Shown here in pieces: positions 1-9,700 of a stretch of 64,000 bases of DNA. Below the pieces are notes generated by a model. That model worked only from the letters and a program-made list of their open reading frames with translations, had not been told where the DNA came from and ran no database searches. Both the position numbers and the translations under genes were made by a program. Origin of the DNA: Tenebrio molitor (lineage: Eukaryota > Arthropoda > Insecta > Coleoptera > Tenebrionidae); the NCBI RefSeq assembly GCF_963966145.1, contig NC_091049.1, positions 4,526,001 through 4,590,000 on the forward strand. The letters run 5' to 3'. How positions within the stretch are numbered: the first letter of the stretch is position 1; every line of letters begins with the position of its first letter.

Positions 1-122
1 ATCGACACCAATACCAACCTCACACAACTCACAAAAATTCCCCCAAGTCATATTACGCCACCAAACTGTCTCAAATGGCCCCCCATTCAAACTACGCACT
101 TTGCTTTTAACAATTTCATGAC

Positions 123-128
123 TTTATT
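123..128 (-). promoter_or_regulatory. Poly(A) signal AATAAA overlapping the GNS stop
   Basis: Read on the minus strand, the stop codon TAA runs straight into ATAAA, so the hexamer AATAAA shares bases with the stop. It is the nearest candidate cleavage signal and would leave a very short 3' UTR. Later signals beyond the window edge cannot be excluded. Confidence 0.5.
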
Positions 129-1886
129 TAGCACGTCTGCCCTTTACATTGTTTCATCTCATTGAGAATTGTCAAATATTTGTCTGTTTGATTCTGGTCC
201 AGTTTCAAATTGTTCAGTTCGTAGGGGTCAACTGTCAAATTGTAGGCTTCCGTGAAGCCCCCTTCGAATTCGCAAAATTTGAATTTGTCGTCGTTGGAGA
301 TCGCCAAAAGACAGCTGTACGTGTTGTTCCTCGAGTCTTGACATTTGCACCAAGAGCCAGAGACACATTCCTAACGCAAGAAAAAAGTGAAAGATCGACA
401 AAGATAATTGATTCAATTGTACCGATATTGTGTCATCTGTGCCCCACGGGCACGCCGGATCGTTTGTGCTGGCGTCCCCTTCTCCCCAATATTCCACCAG
501 AAGATTCCTGTCATACGACGAACGACCAGTCTTGAATAATTCTTCCTTGAAGGAATGTCCGTCTCCATTGTGTTCTGTAATACCGGCAAGGTCTAGAATC
601 GTGGGTAAAATGTCCACAGTCGTGACAGGAAAGTCGGACGAAACGTTGGGGGCGATGTTGGGCCCTCTGATCATGAAAGGGACGTGAGTGTCGCTCTCGT
701 AGGGCTCCCGCTTGTCCCAAGGTTGTGTAAACTGACCTAAATGATTTTTTTAACACAAGGGGGCCCCAGATCGGTCGTTCCTTACCAATATGGAACCCAT
801 TATCTGACATCACTATAACATAAGTGTTGTTCAAAATCTTCAATTCTTCAAGCTTCTCAACGACAGCCCCCACCATGTCGTCCACAGAAAGCAGAGTTCT
901 GATTCTGTTTCTGTAGATCTCGTCCAGGTTCGTGACGTCTTCGGGGAGGCTAGTCGGGGGCATCTGCACCAGCCAATGTTTCTGCAACAATCAATCCTCA
1001 AAAACCACCCTCGAGACTTATTATTTCGTGATTACATCGACTGGGGTGGCGTTAAATGCAGGGTCTCTCACGGTCAGGAGATCGGGGTACAATTCTTCGT
1101 GTCTGGGGGCGGGCGTGAACGGAGCGTGGCACGCAGGGGGTGCCAGCATCATGAAAAAACTACCCTCGGCTACCGACTTTTCGTTTAAGAAGTTTAAAGC
1201 GTAGTATGTGATTTGGTCAGTGAGGTAGTCGCTTTGGAAGAAGTGGCCGGTTCCGTTGACCGAAAGCGTGTAGTTGTAGTATCTGGAATTGCCTTTGAGC
1301 CCCAACCACCAGTCGTACCCCTTAGGGACGTGTTCCACTCCACCGGCATCCTTTTCCCCATACTACAAACACCTTTCAAATAATTTTTATTTGTTTGTTT
1401 TCTTTCACCTGATTCAGATATTTTCCAGCGTAAAAGGTCTTGTACCCCTTGGCCGACTTGAGAGTCGCGGCAATACTGGACACTTCATGATTTTCTTGCC
1501 AGGTTGGACTGGAGCAGCCCCCACTGATTGAATTGTTGACAACTCCACTGTTGTGGGGGTACAGTCCTGACAGAATTGTACTACGACTGGGGCAACAAAT
1601 TGGAATGTTCACATACTACAAACTGCCAGTTATTTCACTCATTTATTAATTAATTAATTACTCACAAAATTAGTGAAATTCATTCCTTGGTCTGCAACTT
1701 GTTCGATTGTCTTTTGCATATAGCCCTACGATGGTATTATGTAACATGCACAAGGTTACAGTGTTGGGCACTTACCACGCTCCTTAGAGTCAAATCTTGA
1801 TCGTCAGTCACTAAGAACACGAAATTTGGCAAGGTGTTTATCGGGACAATAAAGACAATCACACAACAAAGGGTTAAAGTAATCAT
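128..1886 (-). CDS. GNS: N-acetylglucosamine-6-sulfatase, complete seven-exon gene
   Basis: Lysosomal or secreted sulfatase of the GNS family, which removes 6-sulfate from N-acetylglucosamine in heparan and keratan sulfate. I joined seven minus-strand exons (1886-1776, 1725-1666, 1615-1409, 1362-1036, 981-786, 736-423, 370-128). All introns are GT-AG and the joined frame stays open for 485 aa. Visible features: a hydrophobic signal peptide (residues 1-19), the metal-binding TDDQD (27-31), the sulfatase signature CCPSR at 64-68 whose second Cys (65) becomes formylglycine, GKYLN, LLSVDD, SDNG, and the GNS-type C-terminal block NNTYSC...CEFEG...AYNLT. The length is a little under the roughly 550 aa of mammalian GNS, far below Sulf1-type sulfatases. 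The start is the only ATG that gives a signal peptide just before the sulfatase fold; it lies 28 nt after the TOM6 stop. Exon boundaries are inferred from splice consensus and family alignment. Confidence 0.93.
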
Positions 1887-1887
1887 T

Positions 1888-1893
1888 TTTATT
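1888..1893 (-). promoter_or_regulatory. AATAAA between TOM6 stop and GNS start
   Basis: A minus-strand AATAAA lies 22 nt after the TOM6 stop and 1 nt before the GNS ATG. If used for TOM6, cleavage would fall inside GNS exon 1, so the TOM6 and GNS transcripts must overlap or be alternative ends of one transcription unit. Confidence 0.45.
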
Positions 1894-1914
1894 AACAATT
1901 ATTATACACTAAAT

Positions 1915-2115
1915 TTATGGCTGCGGTGATAACAACTCGACTCCGTGGAACTCCTGCGCGATTCTGATGCCCAGGGCGAAGAAGCCGATGCTCTTGACCA
2001 GTGCCCTGATAAGATAACCTCAATTTCGTCAACAAAACACTACAGAAACTTACCACTTGAAGTCATCGTGATAAACACCCTTCAGGAATGCCGTGATTGA
2101 ATTTTGTTTAACCAT
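1915..2115 (-). CDS. TOMM6: TOM6, small subunit of the mitochondrial outer-membrane translocase
   Basis: Two exons (2115-2054 and 2005-1915) with a 48-nt GT-AG intron that splits a Trp codon give a 50-aa protein. Its C-terminal half (KSIGFFALGIRIAQEF followed by HGVELLSPQP) matches the TOM6 tail-anchor region (human pattern NLGLFAAGVWLAR...DIDLMAPQP): one membrane segment at about residues 23-38, then the conserved L-x-x-P-Q-P end. TOM6 stabilises the TOM40 protein-import pore. The N-terminus VKQNSITAFLKGVYHDDFKW fits the family's soluble segment. The gene is too short and too split to show as a normal ORF. It lies between HSCB (161 nt upstream) and GNS (28 nt downstream) on the same strand. 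Confidence 0.85.
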
Positions 2116-2276
2116 TGTCGTGTCTTTTTACCGAATAATCACAAAAAATCAATATTAGCGCTTTTTCAAACGATTTCGAGTTTTAGTGACAGTTTAAGAA
2201 TTTTAATACCAACCTAAGCTAATCGCAGGACGCCATCTCATCACATAACCTACAACAGACCTACTGCGAATTTTAA

Positions 2277-3113
2277 TTAATCGACGACACCCCCTTCGCG
2301 CATCAAATTATTTATATAAACGTTCACACTGTTGTAATATTTCATTTTGATGATCGCCTCCTTGGCCTTCGCTGTTTGATCGGTATCGAAATGCGACTCG
2401 ATTTCTTTGGCGATTTTGGTCAGCTGAGCGTCATTTTTTTGCCTCAGAGATTTAAGCTTCTCAGCGTTATCGGCGCTTTCCACCTTAAAATAAACGTCAA
2501 ACACACACTCCAACTCCTCTATTTCACTCATACTTCCTCATTCAACTCCATTATCTCCATGAGGAACTCAGGATCGTCCACTTTTTGTCCCTCTTCGATC
2601 TCCTCACCTCTCAGACTGAGCAAGTGAAGGGCGCGCTTCAGAGGCGCCTGAAGCGTACCGTACGCCTTATTCACCAACGACGAGTAGTTTTCAGAAATAT
2701 TTTTCTCTTCATCTGATCTGAGGATCACAATGGGGCACACGCAACTCTCAAACTCATACTTACTTGTTGGTGAACTTGTCAGGGTGTAGGAGGCTCTGCA
2801 TTTGTCGATACTTTCGAGTCAGTTGTTTTTGATCGATGTCAAATTTCTCGTCGAGTTCGAAGACTTTGAAATAATTGTTTTTGTCCGGAGGGGACTGAAT
2901 GTACTTGCATTGTTCGCAAAAGAGTTCTCCGATGTTTTTTCGTTCGATTCCGCATTGCCAGCACTTGACCGGTTTGTTGCTGTACCATTTTATCACGGAG
3001 GAATTGAGGTTAGGTCGGAATTGTGAGGTTAGAATTCTCGGGTTGTGGTAGTGTTTTCGATTAGAAACAAGCACTCTGGATATGCGTGTAAGGAAAACGG
3101 TACGAATTGACAT
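2277..3113 (-). CDS. HSCB: HSCB, mitochondrial iron-sulfur cluster co-chaperone
   Basis: J-domain co-chaperone that delivers the ISCU scaffold to mitochondrial HSP70. Three exons (3113-2764, 2717-2534, 2483-2277) give 246 aa, close to the 235 aa of human HSCB. Order: an Arg-rich N-terminus without acidic residues typical of a mitochondrial presequence (1-30), a tetracysteine zinc site with CWQC at 51-54 and CEQC at 66-69, a J domain with HPD at 110-112, and a C-terminal helical ISCU-binding domain with the FLMEIMELNE block. Intron 1 is 46 nt (GTAAGT donor). Intron 2 is only 50 nt (GTATGAG donor, TTATTTTAAG acceptor); read unspliced it gives a false stop and frameshift. After splicing, the sequence aligns with human HSCB without an insertion. 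Confidence 0.93.
2484..2533 (-). other. HSCB: 50-nt phase-0 intron of HSCB
   Basis: Donor GTATGAG and acceptor TTTTAAG on the minus strand. Without this intron the reading frame hits TGA after NEEV and reopens in another frame at an ATG. With it, GAG GAA joins GTG GAA in frame and matches the length of the family between the FLMEIMELNE helix and the next helix. Confidence 0.8.
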
Positions 3114-3770
3114 GATTTACTGGATTTTAGGCATTTGAGATCAACACGAAGTTTGAGGTTAGGTACGGATCGATCGGTAACGACACGCATGCGCAGTGCT
3201 TGACCAATGAAATTGATGCAAGTATTTGAACACTTGAGATTTTACTTTTCAAATTTTATCCTGGCAAATTGAATACTAAATATTAGTCAACTAGTCCTTT
3301 GTAGAACGTCAAGGAATATCCCTCGTGTGGGTGAAGATGGTTCCGAAATTGTATTTGCTTACTTGGATCCGTCTTTTTTTTCAGTCTGCAGTGAAAATAT
3401 TGGTCTGCCGTAATTTTTGCCAAAGAAAAATGCTTTTTGTTTATGTTTATAATCATTTTCTCAACAATTCGTGCAGGTTTTAGGGTAATTCAGTCATTAA
3501 TACAAGTCTCCATTTTTGTGTCACTAAACCGTAATACCAACTGAACACCCAAAAGTACCAACTCTGATTTGAAACAACCAGACGGCTTTTTACTTATTTG
3601 TGATTGTTTTTGAGATTTCTAAGAACAGGCGTCGGTAAAATGGTAATTTAATCTGCGTTGAGTTCGTCAAGAAGTTGGAGTTACGCAGACCAACAGAATG
3701 ACGTGGTGTGCGCGTCGTCCAATGAAATGTGTCAGAATTGGCGGGTGATTTGAAACAGCTTGAAATTGTC
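3114..3770. other. Intergenic DNA between HSCB start and K2P 3' end
   Basis: About 650 bp of AT-rich sequence with no convincing ORF, repeat or RNA gene. It should hold the HSCB promoter, but no clear core element could be picked out. Confidence 0.6.
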
Positions 3771-3775
3771 GACTG

Positions 3776-3781
3776 TTTATT
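3776..3781 (-). promoter_or_regulatory. Poly(A) signal AATAAA of the K2P gene
   Basis: Minus-strand AATAAA about 108 nt after the stop of the Cys-rich terminal exon (3889-3891). It is the first hexamer downstream of that stop, which supports this exon as the true 3' end of the gene. Confidence 0.55.
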
Positions 3782-3888
3782 TAAAAAGATTCAACAATGA
3801 TTATAATACTGTTTGGTTCTTAAAGTTACAAAATGACGTCGAATCGTCCGTTAGTCTTTATGTACAGAAATGTTGGCACTAGAATCGC

Positions 3889-4059
3889 TCACAATTTGTC
3901 TTTTTTCATGGTGAAATCGATCACCCTGCATATGTCGCACTCGGCTTCCGCGTTGCACGAACAGTCCTCGTCGCACTTCTTGAGTCCTTCGCACAGCTTG
4001 AAATTCTTGAACTGTTTCAGTTCCCTTTTGACCGCGTTGAAATCGTCCACCAGACTAGT
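3889..4059 (-). CDS. Cys-rich probable terminal coding exon of the K2P channel
   Basis: Minus-strand open stretch of about 57 codons ending at TGA 3889-3891, with coding-like codon use. It encodes VDDFNAVKRELKQF..., then six cysteines in 23 residues (C-x5-C-x3-C-x-C-x5-C-x2-C) and ends DFTMKKDKL. The frame matches the K2P C-terminal extension across a 39-42 nt segment holding TGA and TAA. A very short intron would remove these; candidate acceptors put the exon start at 4062, 4059 or 4054. The donors (GTGTTC or GTGACA) are weak. I did not recognise the tail in another family. It could instead be a separate small coding exon reached from a different donor. Confidence 0.5.
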   Translation of the reverse strand, partial: TSLVDDFNAVKRELKQFKNFKLCEGLKKCDEDCSCNAEAECDICRVIDFTMKKDKL

Positions 4060-4089
4060 CTCCTTATTAACTAATTGTTATCCCTTTTG

Positions 4090-4446
4090 TCACATGAACA
4101 CGTCCTGGAGTTCGGGATCCTTGCTCATCCTGGCGGCCATTTCGTCCTCGAACGTGACCATCTTCTCCTTCTGCCTGTTGGCCACCTTCCTCGGCACCCT
4201 GACCGTCAGCGGGAGGAAGTTGGCGGAGATGGGGGTGTCCCCCGTCGCCATCGACAGGTCGAACTCGCTGACGCTCCTCGGCACGAAGTACTCTATCAGG
4301 GGCTCCGCCCCCGCCGACCGCCTCGCCGGGGCGTTCCTGTGGAAGTTGCTCTTCCTGGGGAGGCTGTTGTGCTGCAGCATCGGCGGGATCTTGTTGACGA
4401 CGGGGGCCCGCTTGACGGGTGCGGCGCCCTCGGTCTGCGGCCTCCG
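4090..4446 (-). CDS. In-frame C-terminal extension of the K2P channel beyond a TGA
   Basis: Directly after the K2P stop TGA (4449-4447, next base C) the same frame stays open for 118 codons to TGA 4092-4090. Nearly every codon ends in G or C, as in the channel exon before it, so this is very probably translated in some isoform. The peptide is basic and Ser/Pro-containing (for example VPRSVSEFDLSM and MVTFEDEMAARMSKDP), like a cytosolic regulatory tail. Routes to translation: readthrough of UGA-C, or removal of a 96-nt in-frame segment (4530-4435, GT...AG) that carries the TGA but also the region just after TM4. A sequence error is a third option. Confidence 0.65.
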   Translation of the reverse strand, partial: RRPQTEGAAPVKRAPVVNKIPPMLQHNSLPRKSNFHRNAPARRSAGAEPLIEYFVPRSVSEFDLSMATGDTPISANFLPLTVRVPRKVANRQKEKMVTFEDEMAARMSKDPELQDVFM

Positions 4447-4976
4447 TCAGGACGCCGCCTCCTCGTCGCGCGCCTTCAGCAGCTTGTTGCGGGTGCAGGC
4501 GGCGCCGATGTAGCGCAGCAGGGCGATCACCTCGTCCTGCACCAGGCTGAAGCACATCGCCACCAGCGCCATCCCCGTCAGGATGTAGGCCGAGCAGGCG
4601 CACAGCGACACCTCCTCGGCGTTCTGCCCCGGCAGCAGGTCCCCGAAGCCGATCGTCCCCAGCGAGGTGAAGCAGAAGTACGAGCCCTCCAGCAGGCTCC
4701 AGTTCTCCAGGCGGTGGAACAGCACCGCCCCCGAGCAGATGTACGCCAGCACGATCACCAGGCAGAGCGTGACCGGCACCCGCACCGGGTTCGTGCAGGG
4801 GCACTGCGGCTTCGGGCCCCCCACGCCGCACAGCTTCCCGTACAGCCGCCGGAAGCTGCGCGCCAGCAGGTCCCCCGTCGTCGACAGGTACAGCAGCATC
4901 AGGGGGATGCCGACCAGGGCGTAGATGATGGTCACCAGCTTGCCCCAGGACGTCCTCGGCGAGACGGAGCCGTAAC
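4447..4976 (-). CDS. K2P potassium channel, 3' channel exon (filter 1 end to after TM4)
   Basis: Second half of a two-pore-domain K+ leak channel (plasma membrane). The exon opens at a CAG acceptor (4979-4977) with GT, completing the Gly codon of filter 1, then YGS. Residues are numbered from the ATG at 44312. TM2 about 213-233; TM3 about 268-288; pore helix 2 with filter TIGFGD at 308-313; TM4 about 325-346; then a short cytosolic tail to S376 and TGA. The linker before TM3 has Cys at 250, 259 and 261. Two pore loops per subunit (GYG and GFG) define the K2P family. The annotated databases would probably call it a TWiK or open-rectifier-like channel; I cannot assign the exact orthologue. Codons are strongly G/C-ending, unlike the flanking DNA. 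Confidence 0.93.
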
Positions 4977-4979
4977 CTG

Positions 4980-6118
4980 CGACCCCCACAAAACAAAAAA
5001 CAATCAATCAGGAGTCATGTCGATTAATCAAGTTTTTCCGGTCGCGTTCTCGGCCCCGCTACGGCAAAAACTCGATTAAAGTTAATTGAACGGTGCACCG
5101 GAGGCCATAAATTCCGATTTGATTATTAATTGTTTCGCGCTCTTGGTCTGTACAATTGCAAAAAGCCGGCCCAACGATCCAAAAACTTTCCCCAAGAGAT
5201 TTAATTAAGCCGAAAGGGGTGTCGAACGCTCAAACACAATTCTACAAATTCAACAGTTCATCCCTTCCTTCGGCATCCGTTTGATAATTGTTTTCCGGCA
5301 AGCTTCGTAGCGCTCTCCACAATAACTCAACAGGATTCAAATCTGGTTTCTTGGTGGCCAACACGCTTAATTTTAACTGGGCGCGCGCGGTCGAGACGGG
5401 GACTAAAACTATGACTCCGAAGAATTCTACTCGACGGAAGAGACAGGACGAAACGTGACGCGTTGAACACTTTATCAGAGCGCGTAGATCTGTTTACATC
5501 GATTGAATTCTTGGCGTCGTCGACGTAAAATTAAACGGGAATTAACAACCGCTCCTCCGTCTGTCGAACGCCAACGGAAACGACAAAACCGTAAATTTCC
5601 AGCGATCGAAGCGAGACGAGCGACAACATCCAAACAAATTAACGAGCGAAAGTGGAATTATGATTGATGTGGGCTTGGATCGGTCGTCGGCAGGCTCGTT
5701 AAACAAGACAGTTGGAAGCGAGACACTAGACGGTCGATTGATTTGTTAACGGTGAAACGGTGATTTGTGCAAGAGGAGAATTTACTCGCCAGATCGATTG
5801 ATTCATAGGTAATAGAGTGGTGCCACCAGGAAGACCAGATTCGAGTGTCATGGAATTGTTCTGGACCATGTTCAATTGTCCAGAGATGCGTGAACAATTT
5901 TTTAAAGACCGTCTAAGAAGTAGAGAAAAATAGTAGTAATTACTATCTGTAAATAGAAACAATGTAATCTTATTTTTGCTTTGTGTTGTTCTATCGAATG
6001 ACACTCAAACAATATTTTTTGCTAAACAATGAACAATCAGACGTAAGTATCTAATGAATTGTAAGAGATAAGATTTGCAGTACTTAGATCAAGACAGAAC
6101 ACGTAACGTACCTACTAG
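4980..6118. other. Intronic sequence without a recognised feature
   Basis: Mixed composition, with short open frames on both strands but no domain, repeat or codon bias that supports a gene. Confidence 0.5.
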
Positions 6119-6208
6119 CCGTTCGTGGTCCTTCGAGCCAAATTTGAAGCAGCGACTCGTGGACCTATAAGTGGCTGGTTCAAGTCCGACTCGAAGGACC
6201 ACGAACAG
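6119..6208. mobile_element. 90-bp foldback element, copy 1
   Basis: Inverted arms of 18-19 bp (CGTTCGTGGTCCTTCGAG at the left, its complement plus an AG at the right) enclose about 52 bp. A second copy with the same left flank (GATCAAGACA...AACGTA) lies at 6697-6786. It probably behaves as a small hairpin MITE or a snap-back repeat. No coding capacity. Confidence 0.6.
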
Positions 6209-6209
6209 G

Positions 6210-6565
6210 GCAAGTATAGCAACGAGGAAAACAACCCCCGATGCGAATATTCCAAACATTTAACTAACTTACAGCCACTTCAATCGGATAACGAGTTGTT
6301 TTAAACGAAATTAATTTGGACGAGTCGGCTCCGCTGATGCAACAACTGAATCATTGTGTTTTCTCACAATTGCAATTTGCATTCTCAATTCCGTCGTTGA
6401 GGTACAAAGGAGGTGTGTTTTGAGAGGAAATAGTTCGACGATGAGGTTAATACACTTGGAGGCTCCGGTGGACAGTCACAAGCTGATTGCTAGTTCTCTT
6501 TTTACAATAGTTCAAAATGCATTTAAAAATTCTCTCGCAGGGAAGCAATGCACACCAAATCTTTG
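6210..6565. repeat. Dispersed repeat, shorter copy
   Basis: Closely matches 61027-61562 in the same orientation, from GCAAGTATAG...GAGGAAAAC to GGGAAGCAATGCAC. Relative to the 61-kb copy it lacks about 130 bp after CTCCGGTGG and a few short blocks. Neither copy shows an intact protein; the family was not recognised. Confidence 0.7.
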
Positions 6566-6696
6566 TTCTCCTTTTAGTAATGAAATCGATTCGGACATAA
6601 TTGTTTGAAATTGATGCAACGAATTTGTCTGAGAAGGTTTCCGTCAGTACCAATTTGGATGTGGAGCAGATCAAGACAAAACACATAACGTACTAG

Positions 6697-6786
6697 CTGT
6701 TCATGGTCCTTCGAGCCGAATTTGAAGCAGCGACTCGTGGATATACAAGCGACTGATTCAAGTCCGACTCGAAGGACCACGAACAG
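6697..6786. mobile_element. 90-bp foldback element, copy 2
   Basis: Same architecture as the element at 6119-6208, with 19-bp arms (CTGTTCATGGTCCTTCGAG with one mismatch to its partner). The upstream flank is also shared, so the two may come from a local duplication. Confidence 0.6.
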
Positions 6787-9700
6787 TCAGTACGTTAGTG
6801 TCTGACGGATTGCAGGAGTTAGGATGTGAAACAATCGACCACCCAACTGCTACAGCAACTCCAGATTCCAGTACAAGCCTGGAGTACATTACAAAACGCT
6901 TCTGACTCCCCAGCTCCACATCAAAAACAGCAACAAACAAAATGTACTCCTCTCTTCACCGGCTCCACTAATCTTGCCTGCCCCCCAATCCCATCCACAG
7001 TCGTCTTCTTCCTTTGATTTTTTCCGAAATTACTCTCGCCGCTCCTCGCCGCCGGCGCAGACTTGTCATTCGACCGCCGCTTGATCTTTTCGTTAATCAC
7101 GAGCACATGCTCGCTTTGTAGTCCTCGCCGGCATTTCGGTAAACAGTCGCATCTCTTTGTGGATGCCCGAGGCCGAGGAAAAAAAGGACGACCGAGAAGA
7201 CGGTCTCCTGTCGGGCTGCACTTTTGTCAGCTGTGCAAGGATATCCTCAAAGTTTCGGTTTAATCCGGAGCGTGAGCCGCGAACTCGTTTGAAGTCGGCG
7301 AAAAGGGGTTCGGAAGGGTCCCGCCTGGGGAATTTCAATTTTTCATCAGACGTCTGTCAATAAAGCAATACGGGTTGTGAGTGGAGTGCAGCGATCCTGC
7401 AAAGGACGCCCGGATAGGATGACACCGTCCGTCAGGATTCTCCATTCGATGAAAAATTGAATTAGCCCAGGCCACGGATCGAGAATTACTTTGGAAAGAA
7501 AATGCGTCCGTTTGGACAATAATGCAAGTGCATTCTATTTTTAGACTCCACTGTGGTTTCCTGTTTATTCAACTGTCAGTTTAGCAGGAACTATTAGATC
7601 TGCATCGGTCCGCCAACTACATCTCGTTTGTTTTCGTCTCGGATAATTGACGCAAATTTTCTTTGAATTCTTGCCTTTGAACTCGACTCGATGCATTAGT
7701 CCCCCTCTCCCCCCTCTCTACTCTCCCTCGGGATCTCTACTTCCACGCTTAAACTAGCTCGTCAAAAACCACAACGAATCTGTCAAAGAGACAGCCAAAA
7801 TGACCGACCTGGTTTCCGGATCTAACACCTCTAGAATTCTCCTGGAGTCCCATTGACTGCTGAGTACACGAACAAACACAGATTGCAACATTTTATAAGC
7901 TCAAAAGACATAAATGTAGATGTAGTGGGAGGGGTGGTATTGGTGTGGGGGTGGTAGTAGTAGTAATAATAATAATTGTTATTATTTACTGCCTTTTGTC
8001 CACCAAAGCTGTTTAAAATGCGCCGCCCCCATCTCCGCCGAAAAACCCAGTGTCGCACAGTTCAATTAGGCACTTTGGCGGCCGGCGCCGCCACCGGATC
8101 CAATCAACCGCATGCCGGGGAAGCGGGGGGTGGCGAAACGTCATAACCAGGCCGGAGCGGTGTACGTTGCATTGTCCGCCGATACAAACACGGCCGTCGC
8201 CGCCCCCTCGCGCCGCCCCAGCCGCGTCCGATAATGCCGGCGCGGATCGAATACGTTCCGTCGGCATTTACATGTGTTAACAATGCGCCGGAACGCCGGG
8301 GGTGGGCCCCCTTTCGTTTGTTCACGTGTCATTTACGAATTTTCTGATTGATGGAGGGAGAAAAAATTGCACGGTGGCGATAACTGTGACGGGAAGCCTG
8401 CGGGGGCGGCTTTGTGGTGACGCTTTTTTTTTCGAAAGTGCCGGCGAGAGGCAGCAACGAGTGCGTCCGGTGGGGACGGCGGGGGGTGCCGGCATCCTTG
8501 GTAGATAAATGAAACGACAACAAATTTAATTAAGTTTCTACATCATTCGTAAAAAGAGCCCTGATGAAGGAACAAATAAGCTCATTAACGGGGAGTTAAA
8601 GGGATTTTTCTGGAAGGGCGGACGTCGGGAAATAACGGGAGGGATGGCGCGACGGGGGTGAGAAAGCCGCAGCGTTCTAGTTTTATTTTCCACGTCGGAA
8701 AATAAGTGAATCTTTAAAAATGTACCGCACGAGATGTAGTTTGTGCACTCGTGTCATTTCCGCACTCGGCTACATTGTGCGTTGTAGCCTCGTCGTGTTG
8801 ACATCAATACGCACACCGGAAATGAACCATTCACACTTGTACAACAGATTTGACGCTGAAATTTAAAAATATGTTCGAGACATTTTGACAGTTTTCCAAC
8901 GAAACTTTCATTCGCAACAAACAACAATGATTTAAGACATAACTAGATCGTTAAAAATGTGACGTTTTGAGGTCCTGGCAAAAACAGTACACAACTCGCT
9001 CGAGCCTCGTGTAATTTCCGCACTTGCTTTAAAACGACATAACTCGAAAATTCGTCGGTCGTTTTCGTTGAAACTCGAACCGTTTGTTTCTTTCAGTGAA
9101 GTACACGTTTTAGAAAAGTTCCAATCGAATCGGTTGACAGAAAAGTGAAAATGAAGCGATGAAATTAAGGTTATGTCTCGATTTGTCGACGGTCTCTGGA
9201 ATTCCGGAGAAACAAACGAAAAAATCCCCCCAAAATTGACGGTAACAAAGCACCCTCTCCCTCGTTGGTGCAGTGCGGAGACGCCACGATAATTGTTAAG
9301 GTGTTCGGGGTGCTCGTCTCCTCGAAGCCTCCCCGCTTGACTTGCCGTTAAATTGGGCGTAACCCTCCTCTCGGTGGATGGTTTGTCCCGATGCAACACC
9401 TTATTAAACGAGGCAAAAGGATCCGAACCGACGTCTCCGTCATTCCCTCACATCTATCTTCCTCCCTTCGTGCGCACGGAGGGTGAACGGCGCCATCACA
9501 ACGGTGATGGTTATTTGAATTTCCTGCAGGATTTCCGGACTGTTTGGCCCGGAACTGCACACGCGACGACGTTTGCCCCGAGTTTTTTTCGTGGCCGTCC
9601 CCTTCGAGCCGCTCCGGGGGGCGCCGACTTTTTCCGGGACGGCTGCACCGTCGAACTTTCACCCGCCAACTTTACAATGTTCCCGAAACTTCTTCTTTCA

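Noticed and set aside
2277..2531. Frameshift or pseudogene call for HSCB
   Set aside because: A 50-nt GT-AG intron explains the break and restores family length.
4067..4996. 309-codon minus-strand frame overlapping the channel exon
   Set aside because: Runs in another frame of the same strand with Gly/Arg/Ala-rich sequence and no motif; produced by codon bias.
3833..5079. Long plus-strand open frames (226 and 334 codons) over the K2P 3' exons
   Set aside because: They are antisense shadows caused by the G/C-ending codons of the minus-strand channel; they have no domain and the Arg/His/Pro-rich composition of a shadow frame.
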